A stretch of 35,486 nucleotides of DNA from Pseudomonadales bacterium (GTDB taxonomy: Bacteria > Pseudomonadota > Gammaproteobacteria > Pseudomonadales > UBA5518): assembly GCA_018057015.1 (NCBI GenBank), contig JAGPES010000003.1, forward strand, positions 1 through 35,486, read 5' to 3'. Shown here one piece after another: positions 24,494 through 33,038 of this stretch. The first letter of the stretch is position 1; each line of letters begins with the position of its first letter. The notes below the pieces were generated by a model, which was given only the letters and a program-made list of their open reading frames with translations, was not told the origin of the DNA and searched no databases. The translations under genes were made by a program, and so were the position numbers.

Positions 24494-25441
24494 ATGTACC
24501 GACACCGACACGACCCCGCGGCGCCCGATGCTGCCGGGCAGGCGCACCTCGAGTTCCCGACCGTGGAATCCACCGTGGGCGAGACGCCGCTGGTGCGCCT
24601 GCAACGCATGCGGGCCGGCGACAACAACACGATCCTGCTCAAGCTCGAGGGAAACAATCCCGCGGGATCCGTGAAGGACCGGCCCGCGCTCGGCATGATC
24701 CGCCGCGCCGAGGAGCGCGGCGAGATCCGCCCCGGCGACACGCTGATCGAGGCAACCAGCGGCAACACCGGCATCGCGCTCGCGATGGCCGCGGCGACCC
24801 GCGGCTACCGCATGGTGCTGATCATGCCCGCGCACATGAGCGAGGAGCGGCGCCAGGTCATGCGCGCTTTCGGCGCCGAGTTGATCGACGTGCCGCGCGA
24901 GGGCGGCATGGAGGCTGCGCGCGACCTGGCGCTGCGCATGCAGGCCGAGGGCAGGGGACGCGTGCTCGACCAGTTCGCCAACCCCGACAACCCGCTGGCG
25001 CACTACGAGACCACCGGCCCCGAGATCTGGCGCCAGAGCCACGGTCGCATCACGCACTTCGTGAGCTCCATGGGCACCACCGGCACGATCATGGGCGTCT
25101 CGCGCTACCTGAAACAGATGAACCCCGCGATACGCATCGTCGGCCTGCAGCCCGCTGACGGGTCCAGCATTCCCGGCATCCGCCGCTGGCCGCAGGAATA
25201 CCTGCCGCGCATCTTCGAGCGCGAGCGAGTCGACGACGTGCTCGACATCGCGCAGCACGAGGCCGAGCGCACCATGCGCGAGCTCGCGGGCCGCGAGGGC
25301 ATACTCTGCGGCGTGTCCTCGGGAGGCGCCGTCGCGGGCGCGCTGCGCGTCGCGGCGCACACGCGCGACGCCGTGATCGTCGCGATCGCCTGCGACCGCG
25401 GCGACCGCTACCTGTCTACCGGCGTGTTCGACGCGCGCTGA
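24494..25441 (+). CDS. cysM: Cysteine synthase B
   Basis: Predicted protein of 315 residues. The PLP-binding Lys61 is in NNPAGSVKDRPALGM, with the phosphate-binding loop EATSGNTGIA at 87-96. QPADGSSIPGIRRWPQEYLP and the C-terminal CDRGDRYLSTGVF distinguish CysM from CysK. CysM makes cysteine from O-acetylserine and sulfide or thiosulfate. The start could be ATG 24494 or ATG 24482; the first 20 residues are not conserved. It lies nine bases before relA. In Pseudomonas an rRNA methyltransferase gene (rlmD) lies between these two; it is missing here. Confidence 0.95.
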   Translation: MYRHRHDPAAPDAAGQAHLEFPTVESTVGETPLVRLQRMRAGDNNTILLKLEGNNPAGSVKDRPALGMIRRAEERGEIRPGDTLIEATSGNTGIALAMAAATRGYRMVLIMPAHMSEERRQVMRAFGAELIDVPREGGMEAARDLALRMQAEGRGRVLDQFANPDNPLAHYETTGPEIWRQSHGRITHFVSSMGTTGTIMGVSRYLKQMNPAIRIVGLQPADGSSIPGIRRWPQEYLPRIFERERVDDVLDIAQHEAERTMRELAGREGILCGVSSGGAVAGALRVAAHTRDAVIVAIACDRGDRYLSTGVFDAR

Positions 25442-25450
25442 GCGGCTGCC

Positions 25451-27676
25451 ATGGTCAAGATCCGCGACGCCCACTCGCTAGAGGGGCCGCTGCCCGATGA
25501 CGGCGCGAGCCTGCTGGCGCGCGTGCCGGCCGCGCAGGCGCTGAGCGGAGCGGAACGCGTCGCCGCGGCGCTCGATGCGGTGCTCGCAGCCTACGCCGCG
25601 GAGGAGGATGCCGCGGCGCGCCGCGAGCGCATTGCCGCCGCGCTGGACATCCTCGAGACGCTCGTCGTGCTCGGCCTCGACCGCGACGCTCTCTGCGCCG
25701 GGGTGCTGTGCGTGCCCGTGGCCGAGGGTCGTATCGATGCCGGGACTCTGGCGGCGGGCTTCGGCGAGGGCGTGGCAACCCTGATCGCCGGCGTGCAGCG
25801 CATGGATGCGCTGGGACTCGATCCGCACGACAACCCGCGCCGGCACAGTTTCGCCAACCGCCAGCGCCAGGGCGAGAACCTGCGCCGCATGCTGGTGTCG
25901 ATGATCGACGATCCGCGTGTCGCGCTGGTGAAACTCGCCGAACGCGTGCAGGCGCTGCGCGCGCTCGGCGCCCGCAGCGAGGTGCCCGGCGCGGGGCGGA
26001 TCGCGCGCGCCGCGATGGACATATTCGCCCCGCTCGCGCACCGCCTCGGCGTGGGCCAGATCAAGTGGGAGCTCGAGGATCTCGCGTTCCGCCACCTGCA
26101 GCCCGACGATTACCGCGCCATCGCGAAGCTGCTCGACGAGCGGCGCGGCGGTCGCGAGCAGTTCATCGCCGGCTCGATCGCGCGCCTGCGCGCGGCGCTG
26201 GATGCCGCAGGCGTGAAGGCCGAGCTCTCGGGCCGCCCCAAGCACCTCTACAGCATATGGCGCAAGATGCAGCGCAAGGGCATCGGCATCACCGAGGTCT
26301 ACGACGTGCGCGCGCTGCGCGTGCTGGTGGGTTCGGTGGCCGATTGCTACTCGACGCTGGGCATCGTGCACGGATTGTGGCGCAACCTTCCCGGGGAGTT
26401 CGACGACTACATCGCCAACCCCAAGCCCAACGGCTACCGCTCGCTGCACACCGCGGTGATCGGCGACGGCGGCAAGGTGCTGGAGGTGCAGATCCGCACC
26501 GTTGACATGCACCAGGAGGCCGAGCTCGGCATCTGCGCGCACTGGGTCTACAAGGGCGGCGAGCGTGCACCCGCGGGCAGCGGCTACGAGGACAAGATCG
26601 GCTGGTTGCGCCAGGTGCTCGGCTGGGGCGACGAGCTGGATGCGGGCGAACTGATCTCCGAGCACCTGCGCCGCGAAGTCGGTGCCGAGCGCGTCTACGT
26701 ACTGACTCCCGACGGCCATGTGGTGGACCTGCCGGCGGGCGCTACACCGGTGGATTTCGCCTACCAGGTGCACAGCGAACTCGGCCACCGTTGTCGCGGT
26801 GCACGCGTCGACGGGCGCATCGTCAGCCTCGACTACGCGCTCTCCACCGGCGAACGGGTCGAGATCATCCGTGGCAGGAACGCCGCGCCCAACCGCGACT
26901 GGCTGCGCGCCGGCAACGAGTTCGTGCACACCGCGCGAGCGCGCAGCAAGATCCGGCACTGGTTCCGCCAGCAGGACCGCGAGGCGCTGGTCGCGGCGGG
27001 GCGCGCACTGCTGGAGCGCGAGCTCAAGCGCGTGGCGCTGCCCGCGCCGCAGTTGCCGGCGCTCGCGCGGGGCCTCGGGTTCGCATCGGCCGAGGACCTG
27101 CTCGATTCACTCGGCAGCGGCGAGACCGGCATGGGCCAGGTCTTTGCCTTCCTCGCGCCGGAGGAGCAGGGCCTGCCCGCCGCCCCGCCCGGGCTGCCGC
27201 GCGCCGTGCCGCGCAAGCGCACGCGCGCGGCGGTGGCAGTGGACGGGATCGACAACCTGATGACGAGCTTCGCGGGCTGCTGCAGGCCGCTGCCGGGCGA
27301 GTCGATAGCGGGCTACATCACCGGCGGGCGCGGCGTCAGCGTGCACCGGCGTGAGTGCTCCAAGCTGCAGCGTCTCGCGCAGGAGAGCCCCGCGCGCATC
27401 ATCGATGTGCGCTGGCAGGACGCGCAGCCGCGCGCCCACGCGGTCGACCTGCGCGTGGTGGCGCACGACCGCGCCGGCCTGCTCAAGGAACTGGTCACGC
27501 TGCTCGGCAACGAGCGCGTCAACGTGCTCGATCTCGGCAGCACCGTCGATCGCGTGCGCCATGTCGCGACCGTGCGGCTCACCGTCGAGATCGGCTCTCT
27601 GGAGGCGCTGGCGCGCGTCCTCGAAAAGCTCGGGCGCGTGCGTGGCACGATCTCGGTACAGCGACATTCGGAATGA
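25451..27676 (+). CDS. relA: GTP pyrophosphokinase RelA
   Basis: Predicted protein of 741 residues. The N-terminal hydrolase-like region has lost the catalytic HD motif (CVPV at 87-90 is where SpoT has HDVIED), so this is a synthetase-only RelA. The synthetase domain contains TEVYDVRALRVLVG and GEFDDYIANPKPNGYRSLH, with the acidic EFDD motif (316-319) of the RelA group. TGS (VYVLTPDGHVVDLPAGAT), a Cys-containing RIS segment (SFAGCCRPLPGESIAGYITG) and a C-terminal ACT domain follow. RelA makes (p)ppGpp on ribosomes stalled by uncharged tRNA. A SpoT is expected elsewhere in the genome. The ATG is nine bases after cysM, and mazG follows. Confidence 0.96.
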   Translation: MVKIRDAHSLEGPLPDDGASLLARVPAAQALSGAERVAAALDAVLAAYAAEEDAAARRERIAAALDILETLVVLGLDRDALCAGVLCVPVAEGRIDAGTLAAGFGEGVATLIAGVQRMDALGLDPHDNPRRHSFANRQRQGENLRRMLVSMIDDPRVALVKLAERVQALRALGARSEVPGAGRIARAAMDIFAPLAHRLGVGQIKWELEDLAFRHLQPDDYRAIAKLLDERRGGREQFIAGSIARLRAALDAAGVKAELSGRPKHLYSIWRKMQRKGIGITEVYDVRALRVLVGSVADCYSTLGIVHGLWRNLPGEFDDYIANPKPNGYRSLHTAVIGDGGKVLEVQIRTVDMHQEAELGICAHWVYKGGERAPAGSGYEDKIGWLRQVLGWGDELDAGELISEHLRREVGAERVYVLTPDGHVVDLPAGATPVDFAYQVHSELGHRCRGARVDGRIVSLDYALSTGERVEIIRGRNAAPNRDWLRAGNEFVHTARARSKIRHWFRQQDREALVAAGRALLERELKRVALPAPQLPALARGLGFASAEDLLDSLGSGETGMGQVFAFLAPEEQGLPAAPPGLPRAVPRKRTRAAVAVDGIDNLMTSFAGCCRPLPGESIAGYITGGRGVSVHRRECSKLQRLAQESPARIIDVRWQDAQPRAHAVDLRVVAHDRAGLLKELVTLLGNERVNVLDLGSTVDRVRHVATVRLTVEIGSLEALARVLEKLGRVRGTISVQRHSE

Positions 27677-27690
27677 CAGCGGAGGGCGCC

Positions 27691-28509
27691 ATGCGGCGAT
27701 ACGACATCGGGGACCTGCTGGAGCTCATGCGCCGGTTGCGCGACCCGCAGACCGGCTGCCCCTGGGACCTGAAGCAGGATCACGCCTCGCTGCTGGAGCA
27801 CACGCTGGAGGAGGTCTACGAGCTTGCCGACGCGGTCGAGCGCGGGGATTGCGCGCAGATGCGCGACGAACTCGGCGACTACCTGTTCCAGGCCGTGTTC
27901 TACGCCCAGGTCGCCGCGGAGCAGGGTGCATTCGACTTCGACGACGTCACCGACGGCATTGTGCGCAAGCTGCTGCGCCGCCATCCGCACGTGTTTCCCG
28001 ATGGCACCCTCGCCAGTCGCCGCGATCCCGGCAGCGTGCCGCAGACGCACGAGATCAAGGCCACCTGGGAGCGGCTGAAGGAGGAGGACCGGCGCGGACG
28101 CGCGCTCGGCGGCATCCTCGACGACGTGCCGACGGCACTTCCCGCACTGCAGCGTGCCGAGAAGCTGCAGCGCCGCGCCGCGTCCGCGGGCTTCGACTGG
28201 GCGAGCTGGGAGGGTGTGGTAGGAAAACTCGCGGAGGAGCTCGACGAGGTGTGCGAGGCCGCGCGCGGCAACGATGCCTCGGCGCGCGAGGACGAACTCG
28301 GCGACCTGCTGTTCTGCTGCGTCAATCTCGCGCGTCACCTCGGCGTCAATGCCGAGAACGCGCTGCGTCGCGCCAATCGCAAGTTCGAGTCGCGCTTTCG
28401 CGCCGTCGAGCAGGAGATCCGGCGTCGCGGTCTCGCGATCGCCGACTGCGAGCTCGCGCTGCTCGACAGCGTGTGGGACGAGGTGAAGGCGCGTTCGCGC
28501 GGCGATTGA
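27691..28509 (+). CDS. mazG: Nucleoside triphosphate pyrophosphohydrolase MazG
   Basis: Predicted protein of 272 residues with two tandem MazG domains. The metal-binding motifs are LEEVYELADAVERGD with DELGDYLFQAVFYAQ (N-terminal) and EELDEVCEAARGND with EDELGDLLFCCVNLA (C-terminal). MazG hydrolyses NTPs to NMP and pyrophosphate and, in E. coli, lowers ppGpp-linked stress effects; its place directly after relA fits this. ATG 27691 has GGAGG five bases upstream. An in-frame ATG at 27673, overlapping the relA stop, is an alternative. Confidence 0.96.
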   Translation: MRRYDIGDLLELMRRLRDPQTGCPWDLKQDHASLLEHTLEEVYELADAVERGDCAQMRDELGDYLFQAVFYAQVAAEQGAFDFDDVTDGIVRKLLRRHPHVFPDGTLASRRDPGSVPQTHEIKATWERLKEEDRRGRALGGILDDVPTALPALQRAEKLQRRAASAGFDWASWEGVVGKLAEELDEVCEAARGNDASAREDELGDLLFCCVNLARHLGVNAENALRRANRKFESRFRAVEQEIRRRGLAIADCELALLDSVWDEVKARSRGD

Positions 28510-29268
<759 letters not shown>

Positions 29269-29288
29269 TCGCGCAGCGGCCCGCGACC

Positions 29289-30329
29289 TTGCACCCGACC
29301 CCGTCCGCAGCGGCGCCCGGCGACGGCGTGCCGGAATGGCATCCCTCCCGGGCCGTCATCCTCGTCAACCTCGGCTCGCCGCGCGCACCGACACCGCGTG
29401 CGGTGGGCGACTTCCTCGCCGAGTTCCTCTCCGACCGCCGTGTCGTCGAGCTGCCGCCGCTGCTGTGGCGGCCGATCCTGCGCGGCATCGTTATCCCGCT
29501 GCGCGCCAGGCGAGTGGCGCACGCCTACGCCTCGATCTGGGGCGCGGATTCGCCGCTGCGGGCCATTTCGCAGCGCCAGCAGCAGCTCCTGCAGCAGCAC
29601 CTGCGCGCCACGCACGGCGATGCCGCGCCGTGGGTGCGGCTCGCGATGACGTACCAGGGGCCGTCGATCGCGGACACGATCGCGGACTGCCAGCGCTGTG
29701 GCATCGAGCGCATCTGCGTGCTGCCGCTGTACCCGCAGTATTCGGCGACCACGACCGGCGCGGTGTTCGACCAGGTGAGCCGCTACCTGCTCGGTGTGCG
29801 GTCGCTGCCCGACATCCACCTCGTGCGCGACTACCACGATGCCCGCGGCTACATCGACGCGCTGGCCGCCAGCGTCCAGGATCACTGGCGCGAGCACGGG
29901 CGCGCCGAGCACCTGCTGCTCTCGTTCCACGGCATCCCGGAAGCGAACGTGCGCAAGGGCGATCCCTACGCGCGTCAATGCGAGCGCACCGCCGAACTGC
30001 TTGCCGCGCGGCTCGAACTGCCGGCGCACGCGTTCTCGCTCGCATACCAGTCGCGCTTCGGCCGCGCGAAGTGGCTGATGCCCTACACCAACGAAACGCT
30101 GCGCGGGCTGGCGCGTCGCGGCGTGCGCTCGGTCGACGTCATGTGCCCGGCGTTCGCGGCGGATTGCCTCGAAACGCTGGAGGAAATGGCGGTCGAGAAT
30201 CGCGCGGTGTTCCTCGAGAGCGGCGGCGGCGAGTACCGCTTCATTGCATGCCTCAATGATCGCGAAGATCATGTGCGCATGATGGGGCAGATTGCCTGCG
30301 GCACGGGACACATCGCATCGCGCGCGTGA
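29289..30329 (+). CDS. hemH: Ferrochelatase
   Basis: Predicted protein of 346 residues. It inserts ferrous iron into protoporphyrin IX, the last step of haem synthesis. VILVNLGSP, FLSDRRVVELPPLLW and VLPLYPQYSATTTGAVFD are family signatures. The metal-binding His214 lies in LLSFHGIPE and Glu295 in AADCLETLEEM. The first credible start is TTG 29289; GTG 29328, which would begin just before the conserved region, is equally plausible. Cysteines do not form an obvious Fe-S motif. It is unusual to see it between adk and tsaB, which are neighbours in Pseudomonas. Confidence 0.95.
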   Translation: MHPTPSAAAPGDGVPEWHPSRAVILVNLGSPRAPTPRAVGDFLAEFLSDRRVVELPPLLWRPILRGIVIPLRARRVAHAYASIWGADSPLRAISQRQQQLLQQHLRATHGDAAPWVRLAMTYQGPSIADTIADCQRCGIERICVLPLYPQYSATTTGAVFDQVSRYLLGVRSLPDIHLVRDYHDARGYIDALAASVQDHWREHGRAEHLLLSFHGIPEANVRKGDPYARQCERTAELLAARLELPAHAFSLAYQSRFGRAKWLMPYTNETLRGLARRGVRSVDVMCPAFAADCLETLEEMAVENRAVFLESGGGEYRFIACLNDREDHVRMMGQIACGTGHIASRA

Positions 30330-30340
30330 GCTTTCCGAAT

Positions 30341-30364
30341 CTTGTTTGCGCGAGAGCAAACAAG
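30341..30364. terminator. Hairpin after hemH, possible terminator
   Basis: CTTGTTTGC at 30341-30349 pairs perfectly with GCAAACAAG at 30356-30364 around a six-base loop, starting 12 bases after the hemH stop. It lacks a following T-run, so termination would be weak or Rho-dependent. Confidence 0.45.
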
Positions 30365-30382
30365 TACCGTTGATTGCACGTT

Positions 30383-30408
30383 GCATTTCTTGAACGGCAT
30401 TTGATGAA
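30383..30408 (+). repeat. Imperfect 12-base direct repeat at the -35 region of the H1-like gene
   Basis: GCATTTCTTGAA (30383-30394) and GCATTTGATGAA (30397-30408) match at 10 of 12 positions and are offset by 14 bases. The pair straddles the proposed -35 at 30390-30395 and could be an operator. Confidence 0.4.
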
Positions 30409-30418
30409 GTGCTATTTT
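30390..30418 (+). promoter_or_regulatory. Promoter for the histone-H1-like gene
   Basis: TTGAAC at 30390-30395 and TATTTT at 30413-30418 are spaced by exactly 17 bases; each hexamer matches the sigma-70 consensus at four of six positions. The 150-base region is clearly richer in A+T than its surroundings. The leader would be about 58 bases. Confidence 0.5.
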
Positions 30419-30482
30419 GCATGCGGGTTTGTTGTACGTTGATAAAGACGATCTCGATCCCCAGTCACCAAGGAGTGCAATG

Positions 30483-30863
30483 ATGGCAATCGCGAAGAAA
30501 GCAGCGGCAAAGAAAGCTCCCGCAGCGAAAGCGAAGAAGAAGCCGGCCGCCAAGCCGCGTGCGAAGAAGCAACGTCCGTCGCTTGCCGATCGCATCGTGC
30601 AACTCGAGAAGGATGCGGAAAAGCAGCTCAAGCAGCTGGCAAACGCACTCGAGAAGCGGGCCAAGGCGGATCTGCGCAAGGCAATCGACAAGTTCGAGAA
30701 GAAGTGGCTCAAGGAGCGCAAGAAGTCGCACGCCAAGCGCCTGACCACCGTGCAGAAGAAGGCGCAGGCCAGGCTCGCCGCGCTGAAGAAGAAGGCAACT
30801 GCCAAGCGCAAGGCAGGCGCGAAGAAGAAGCCTGCTCGCAAGGCGGCTCCCGCGGCCGCCTGA
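30483..30863 (+). CDS. Histone-H1-like lysine/alanine-rich protein
   Basis: Predicted protein of 126 residues with 35 Lys, 10 Arg and 34 Ala against nine acidic residues, so it is extremely basic. Two Lys/Ala/Pro tails (about 1-32 and 101-126, with AAKK, KKPAAKPRAKK and KKKPARKAAPAAA) flank a central helical segment (about 34-100) with coiled-coil spacing (LADRIVQLEKDAEKQLKQLA). There is no signal peptide, and no HU fold. The composition resembles bacterial H1-like and AlgP-type proteins, which bind DNA non-specifically; I infer a nucleoid role but cannot exclude RNA or polyphosphate binding. ATG 30483 has AAGGAG seven bases upstream; ATG 30480 is the alternative. It has its own promoter and strong terminator. 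Confidence 0.85.
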   Translation: MAIAKKAAAKKAPAAKAKKKPAAKPRAKKQRPSLADRIVQLEKDAEKQLKQLANALEKRAKADLRKAIDKFEKKWLKERKKSHAKRLTTVQKKAQARLAALKKKATAKRKAGAKKKPARKAAPAAA

Positions 30864-30882
30864 GCCCGGGCTCGCAGGCGCT

Positions 30883-30920
30883 AAAACCCGCCTCCCGCGC
30901 AAGCGGGGGTGCGGGTTTTT
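30883..30920 (+). terminator. Intrinsic terminator after the H1-like gene
   Basis: AAAACCCGC (30883-30891) pairs with GCGGGTTTT (30911-30919). Inside it CCCGC (30894-30898) pairs with GCGGG (30903-30907) around a GCAA loop. The outer arm runs into TTTTT at 30916-30920. This is the clearest intrinsic terminator in the window. Confidence 0.85.
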
Positions 30921-30971
30921 CGCTTTGTATATCCCGCATTTTCTCGTCGCGACCCGTGGAGAACGCCGCCG

Positions 30972-31676
30972 GTGCCACTGCTGCTCGGAATCGAAACCTC
31001 GACGTCGCGCTGCTCGGTCGCGCTCGGCGACGGCGACTCCGTGCAGGAGCGCGTCGACGAACGCCCGCGCGAGCACCACGCGATCGTCCTGCCGATGGTG
31101 CACGAACTGCTGCGTGGCGCGGGCGCTTCCCTGCGCGAGCTCGATGCGATCGCCTTCGGCCGCGGGCCGGGTTCCTTTACCGGATTGCGGATTGCCGCGA
31201 GCATCACGCAGGGGCTCGCATTCGGCGCCGGCCTGCCGGTGATTGCCGTTTCCTCGCTCGAGGCGCTCGCGGCCGATGCCGCGGTGCAGGCCGGCGCGGC
31301 GACCGGACTCGATCACGTGCTGGTCGCCACCGACGCGCACATGGGCGGGATCTACTGGGGCCTCTACCGTCGCGAGGCGCTGCGCCTGCGCGCGTTGCGC
31401 GACGATGCCCTCGCGCATGTCGATGCCTTCGACCCCGCGGAGCACTGCTTGGTTGCGGCCACGATCTTCGCCGGCGACGCGTGGCGCGCGTACCCGCAGT
31501 TGCTGCCGCCGGACGCGGCGTGGCTGGAGTCGGCCGTGCCCACCGCGCGCCAGGTCGTGCGCCTGGCCGCGCGCATGGAGCGTTCGACGTGGCGCTGCGC
31601 CGAGGAGGCGGAGCCGGTCTACGTGCGCGGCGCCTCGGTGTGGAAGAAGGTCGCCGAGCAACCCGCGCCGTTCTGA
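30972..31676 (+). CDS. tsaB: tRNA threonylcarbamoyladenosine biosynthesis protein TsaB
   Basis: Predicted protein of 234 residues. LLLGIETSTSRCSVALGDG at the start and FGRGPGSFTGLRIAASITQG (62-81) are the defining TsaB motifs of the ASKHA fold. With TsaC, TsaD and TsaE it makes t6A37 in tRNAs that read ANN codons; TsaB is the scaffold partner of TsaD. GTG 30972 was chosen because it places the conserved strand at the N-terminus. The frame is open to 30909, inside or next to the preceding terminator. A strong terminator follows directly. Confidence 0.95.
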   Translation: MPLLLGIETSTSRCSVALGDGDSVQERVDERPREHHAIVLPMVHELLRGAGASLRELDAIAFGRGPGSFTGLRIAASITQGLAFGAGLPVIAVSSLEALAADAAVQAGAATGLDHVLVATDAHMGGIYWGLYRREALRLRALRDDALAHVDAFDPAEHCLVAATIFAGDAWRAYPQLLPPDAAWLESAVPTARQVVRLAARMERSTWRCAEEAEPVYVRGASVWKKVAEQPAPF

Positions 31677-31701
31677 GCCCGCCGCGGCGGGCAGTTTCTT
31701 T
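31677..31701 (+). terminator. Intrinsic terminator after tsaB
   Basis: A perfect 16-base palindrome, GCCCGCCGCGGCGGGC (31677-31692), starts at the base after the tsaB stop and is followed by TTTCTTT at 31695-31701. Confidence 0.7.
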
Positions 31702-31715
31702 GGCGCGGGGGCGGT

Positions 31716-31724
31716 TGTTATACT
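31716..31724 (+). promoter_or_regulatory. Extended -10 promoter for the small gene at 31766
   Basis: TGT followed by TATACT (31719-31724) fits an extended -10 (TGn plus a 5/6 hexamer). It lies between the tsaB terminator and the next ATG and would give a leader of about 35 bases. Confidence 0.5.
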
Positions 31725-31765
31725 TCGCGCTGTCCTGAGGCAAGGCACGGTGCAGCAATCCAGGC

Positions 31766-32092
31766 ATGAAGATCCCTTCGGGTTCCATCGGCTCTTTCCA
31801 GCCATCATCCGTGGCCGAGGTGCGCCGCGCGCGCGAATCCCGGCCCCGCGAAACCGGCGGCGATGGCGATGCCAGCGAGCGCTCCTCCGCCGATGGCGCT
31901 TTTGCCACACGCGGTGAATCCCCGCGCCGGCGCGCCGATGTCGTCGTATCCAGCCGCGTGCAGCGAATCGACGAGCTCGACCCGTACGCCGGGCCGGGAC
32001 GGAGCGCCGTCGCGGCCTATCTCTCCGTGGCCAGGGATTCCGTCCAGGCCGGCGGCGGTGCGGAACTGGTCGGCATCGACGTCATCGTTTGA
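31766..32092 (+). CDS. Small hypothetical protein downstream of tsaB
   Basis: Predicted protein of 108 residues of unknown function. The first 60 residues are polar and low in complexity (Ser/Arg/Glu rich). The last 45, SSRVQRIDELDPYAGPGRSAVAAYLSVARDS..., are more structured and end in a short hydrophobic AELVGIDVIV. My impression is that short proteins with a similar C-terminal AYLSV-like helix and GIDV ending occur beside tsaB in pseudomonads, but I cannot confirm this. Support comes from an own promoter-like extended -10 and the separation from tsaB by a terminator. The ribosome-binding site is weak. It could also be a chance frame. Confidence 0.5.
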   Translation: MKIPSGSIGSFQPSSVAEVRRARESRPRETGGDGDASERSSADGAFATRGESPRRRADVVVSSRVQRIDELDPYAGPGRSAVAAYLSVARDSVQAGGGAELVGIDVIV

Positions 32093-32156
32093 GCGTCGCG
32101 CCCGCGCCGACTTGCCACTTCCACGGAAACAGCGCACCCCGGCAGAGAACAACGTC

Positions 32157-33038
32157 TTGCAAGCAGCATTCATCGGGCTCGGGGTGATGGGCTACCACAT
32201 GGCCGGGCATCTCGCGCGCGCGGGGCACGCAGTCACGGTGTTCAACCGCACGCGGGCCAAGGCGCTGCGGTGGTCCGCCGAGTTCGGCGGAACGGTCGCC
32301 GTGTCTCCTGCGCAGGCCGCCGCGGGCGCCGCTGCCGTGTTCTGCTGTCTCGGTGACGACGACAGCGTGCGCGCGATGGTGCTCGGCCCCGAGGGTGCGT
32401 TCGCGGCGATGCGTGCCGGCACCGTGCTGGTCGACCACACCACCGCTTCCGCGGGCCTGGCGCGCGAGCTCGCGACGCTCGCGCGCGAGCACGGCGCGGG
32501 CTTCGTCGATGCGCCGGTCTCGGGCGGCCAGGCGGGGGCGCAGCAGGGCGTGCTCACGGTGATGGCCGGGGGCGAGGAGGCCGATTTCGCGCGCGTTGAA
32601 CCGCTGATCCGCAGCTACGCTCGCGCGGCGCGGCTGCTCGGGCCCGCGGGCGCCGGCCAGCTGGGCAAGATGGTCAACCAGATCTGCGTCGCCGGCGTTC
32701 TGGCGGGGCTGGCGGAGGCGTTGCACTTCGCGCGCCGCGTCGGGCTCGACGCCGAGGCCGTCATCGAGGTGATTTCGAAGGGCGCGGCGCAGTCGTGGCA
32801 GATGGAGAACCGCCATCGCACGATGCTCGCCGGTGAATACGACCACGGTTTTGCCGTGGACTGGATGCGCAAGGATCTCGGCATCGTGCTTGACGAGGCG
32901 CGGCGCAACCGAGCCAGCCTGCCGGCGACGGCGCTGGTGGATCAGTTCTACGCAGACGTGCAGGCGATGGGCGGCGGGCGATGGGACACCTCGAGCCTGC
33001 TGGCCCGGCTGCAACGCGCAACGGAGGACAAGGCATGA
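32157..33038 (+). CDS. NAD(P)-dependent oxidoreductase, beta-hydroxyacid dehydrogenase family
   Basis: Predicted protein of 293 residues. The dinucleotide-binding loop [20 protein letters not shown] (5-24) is followed by NRT at the phosphate-binding position, which favours [18 protein letters not shown] (118-131) is the substrate-binding signature, and [10 protein letters not shown] holds the catalytic Lys171 and Asn174. It belongs with 3-hydroxyisobutyrate, tartronate semialdehyde and related reductases; the substrate cannot be named from sequence. The start is uncertain: TTG 32157 gives the family N-terminus, and TTG 32112 is also in frame. Its stop overlaps the downstream aminopeptidase start in ATGA. 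Confidence 0.88.
   Translation: MQAAFIGLGVMGYHMAGHLARAGHAVTVFNRTRAKALRWSAEFGGTVAVSPAQAAAGAAAVFCCLGDDDSVRAMVLGPEGAFAAMRAGTVLVDHTTASAGLARELATLAREHGAGFVDAPVSGGQAGAQQGVLTVMAGGEEADFARVEPLIRSYARAARLLGPAGAGQLGKMVNQICVAGVLAGLAEALHFARRVGLDAEAVIEVISKGAAQSWQMENRHRTMLAGEYDHGFAVDWMRKDLGIVLDEARRNRASLPATALVDQFYADVQAMGGGRWDTSSLLARLQRATEDKA

Noticed and set aside
31863-32156. Long N-terminal extension of the beta-hydroxyacid dehydrogenase
   Set aside because: The added 98 residues are Pro/Ser/Ala-rich and unlike the family, whose Rossmann fold begins right after TTG 32157.
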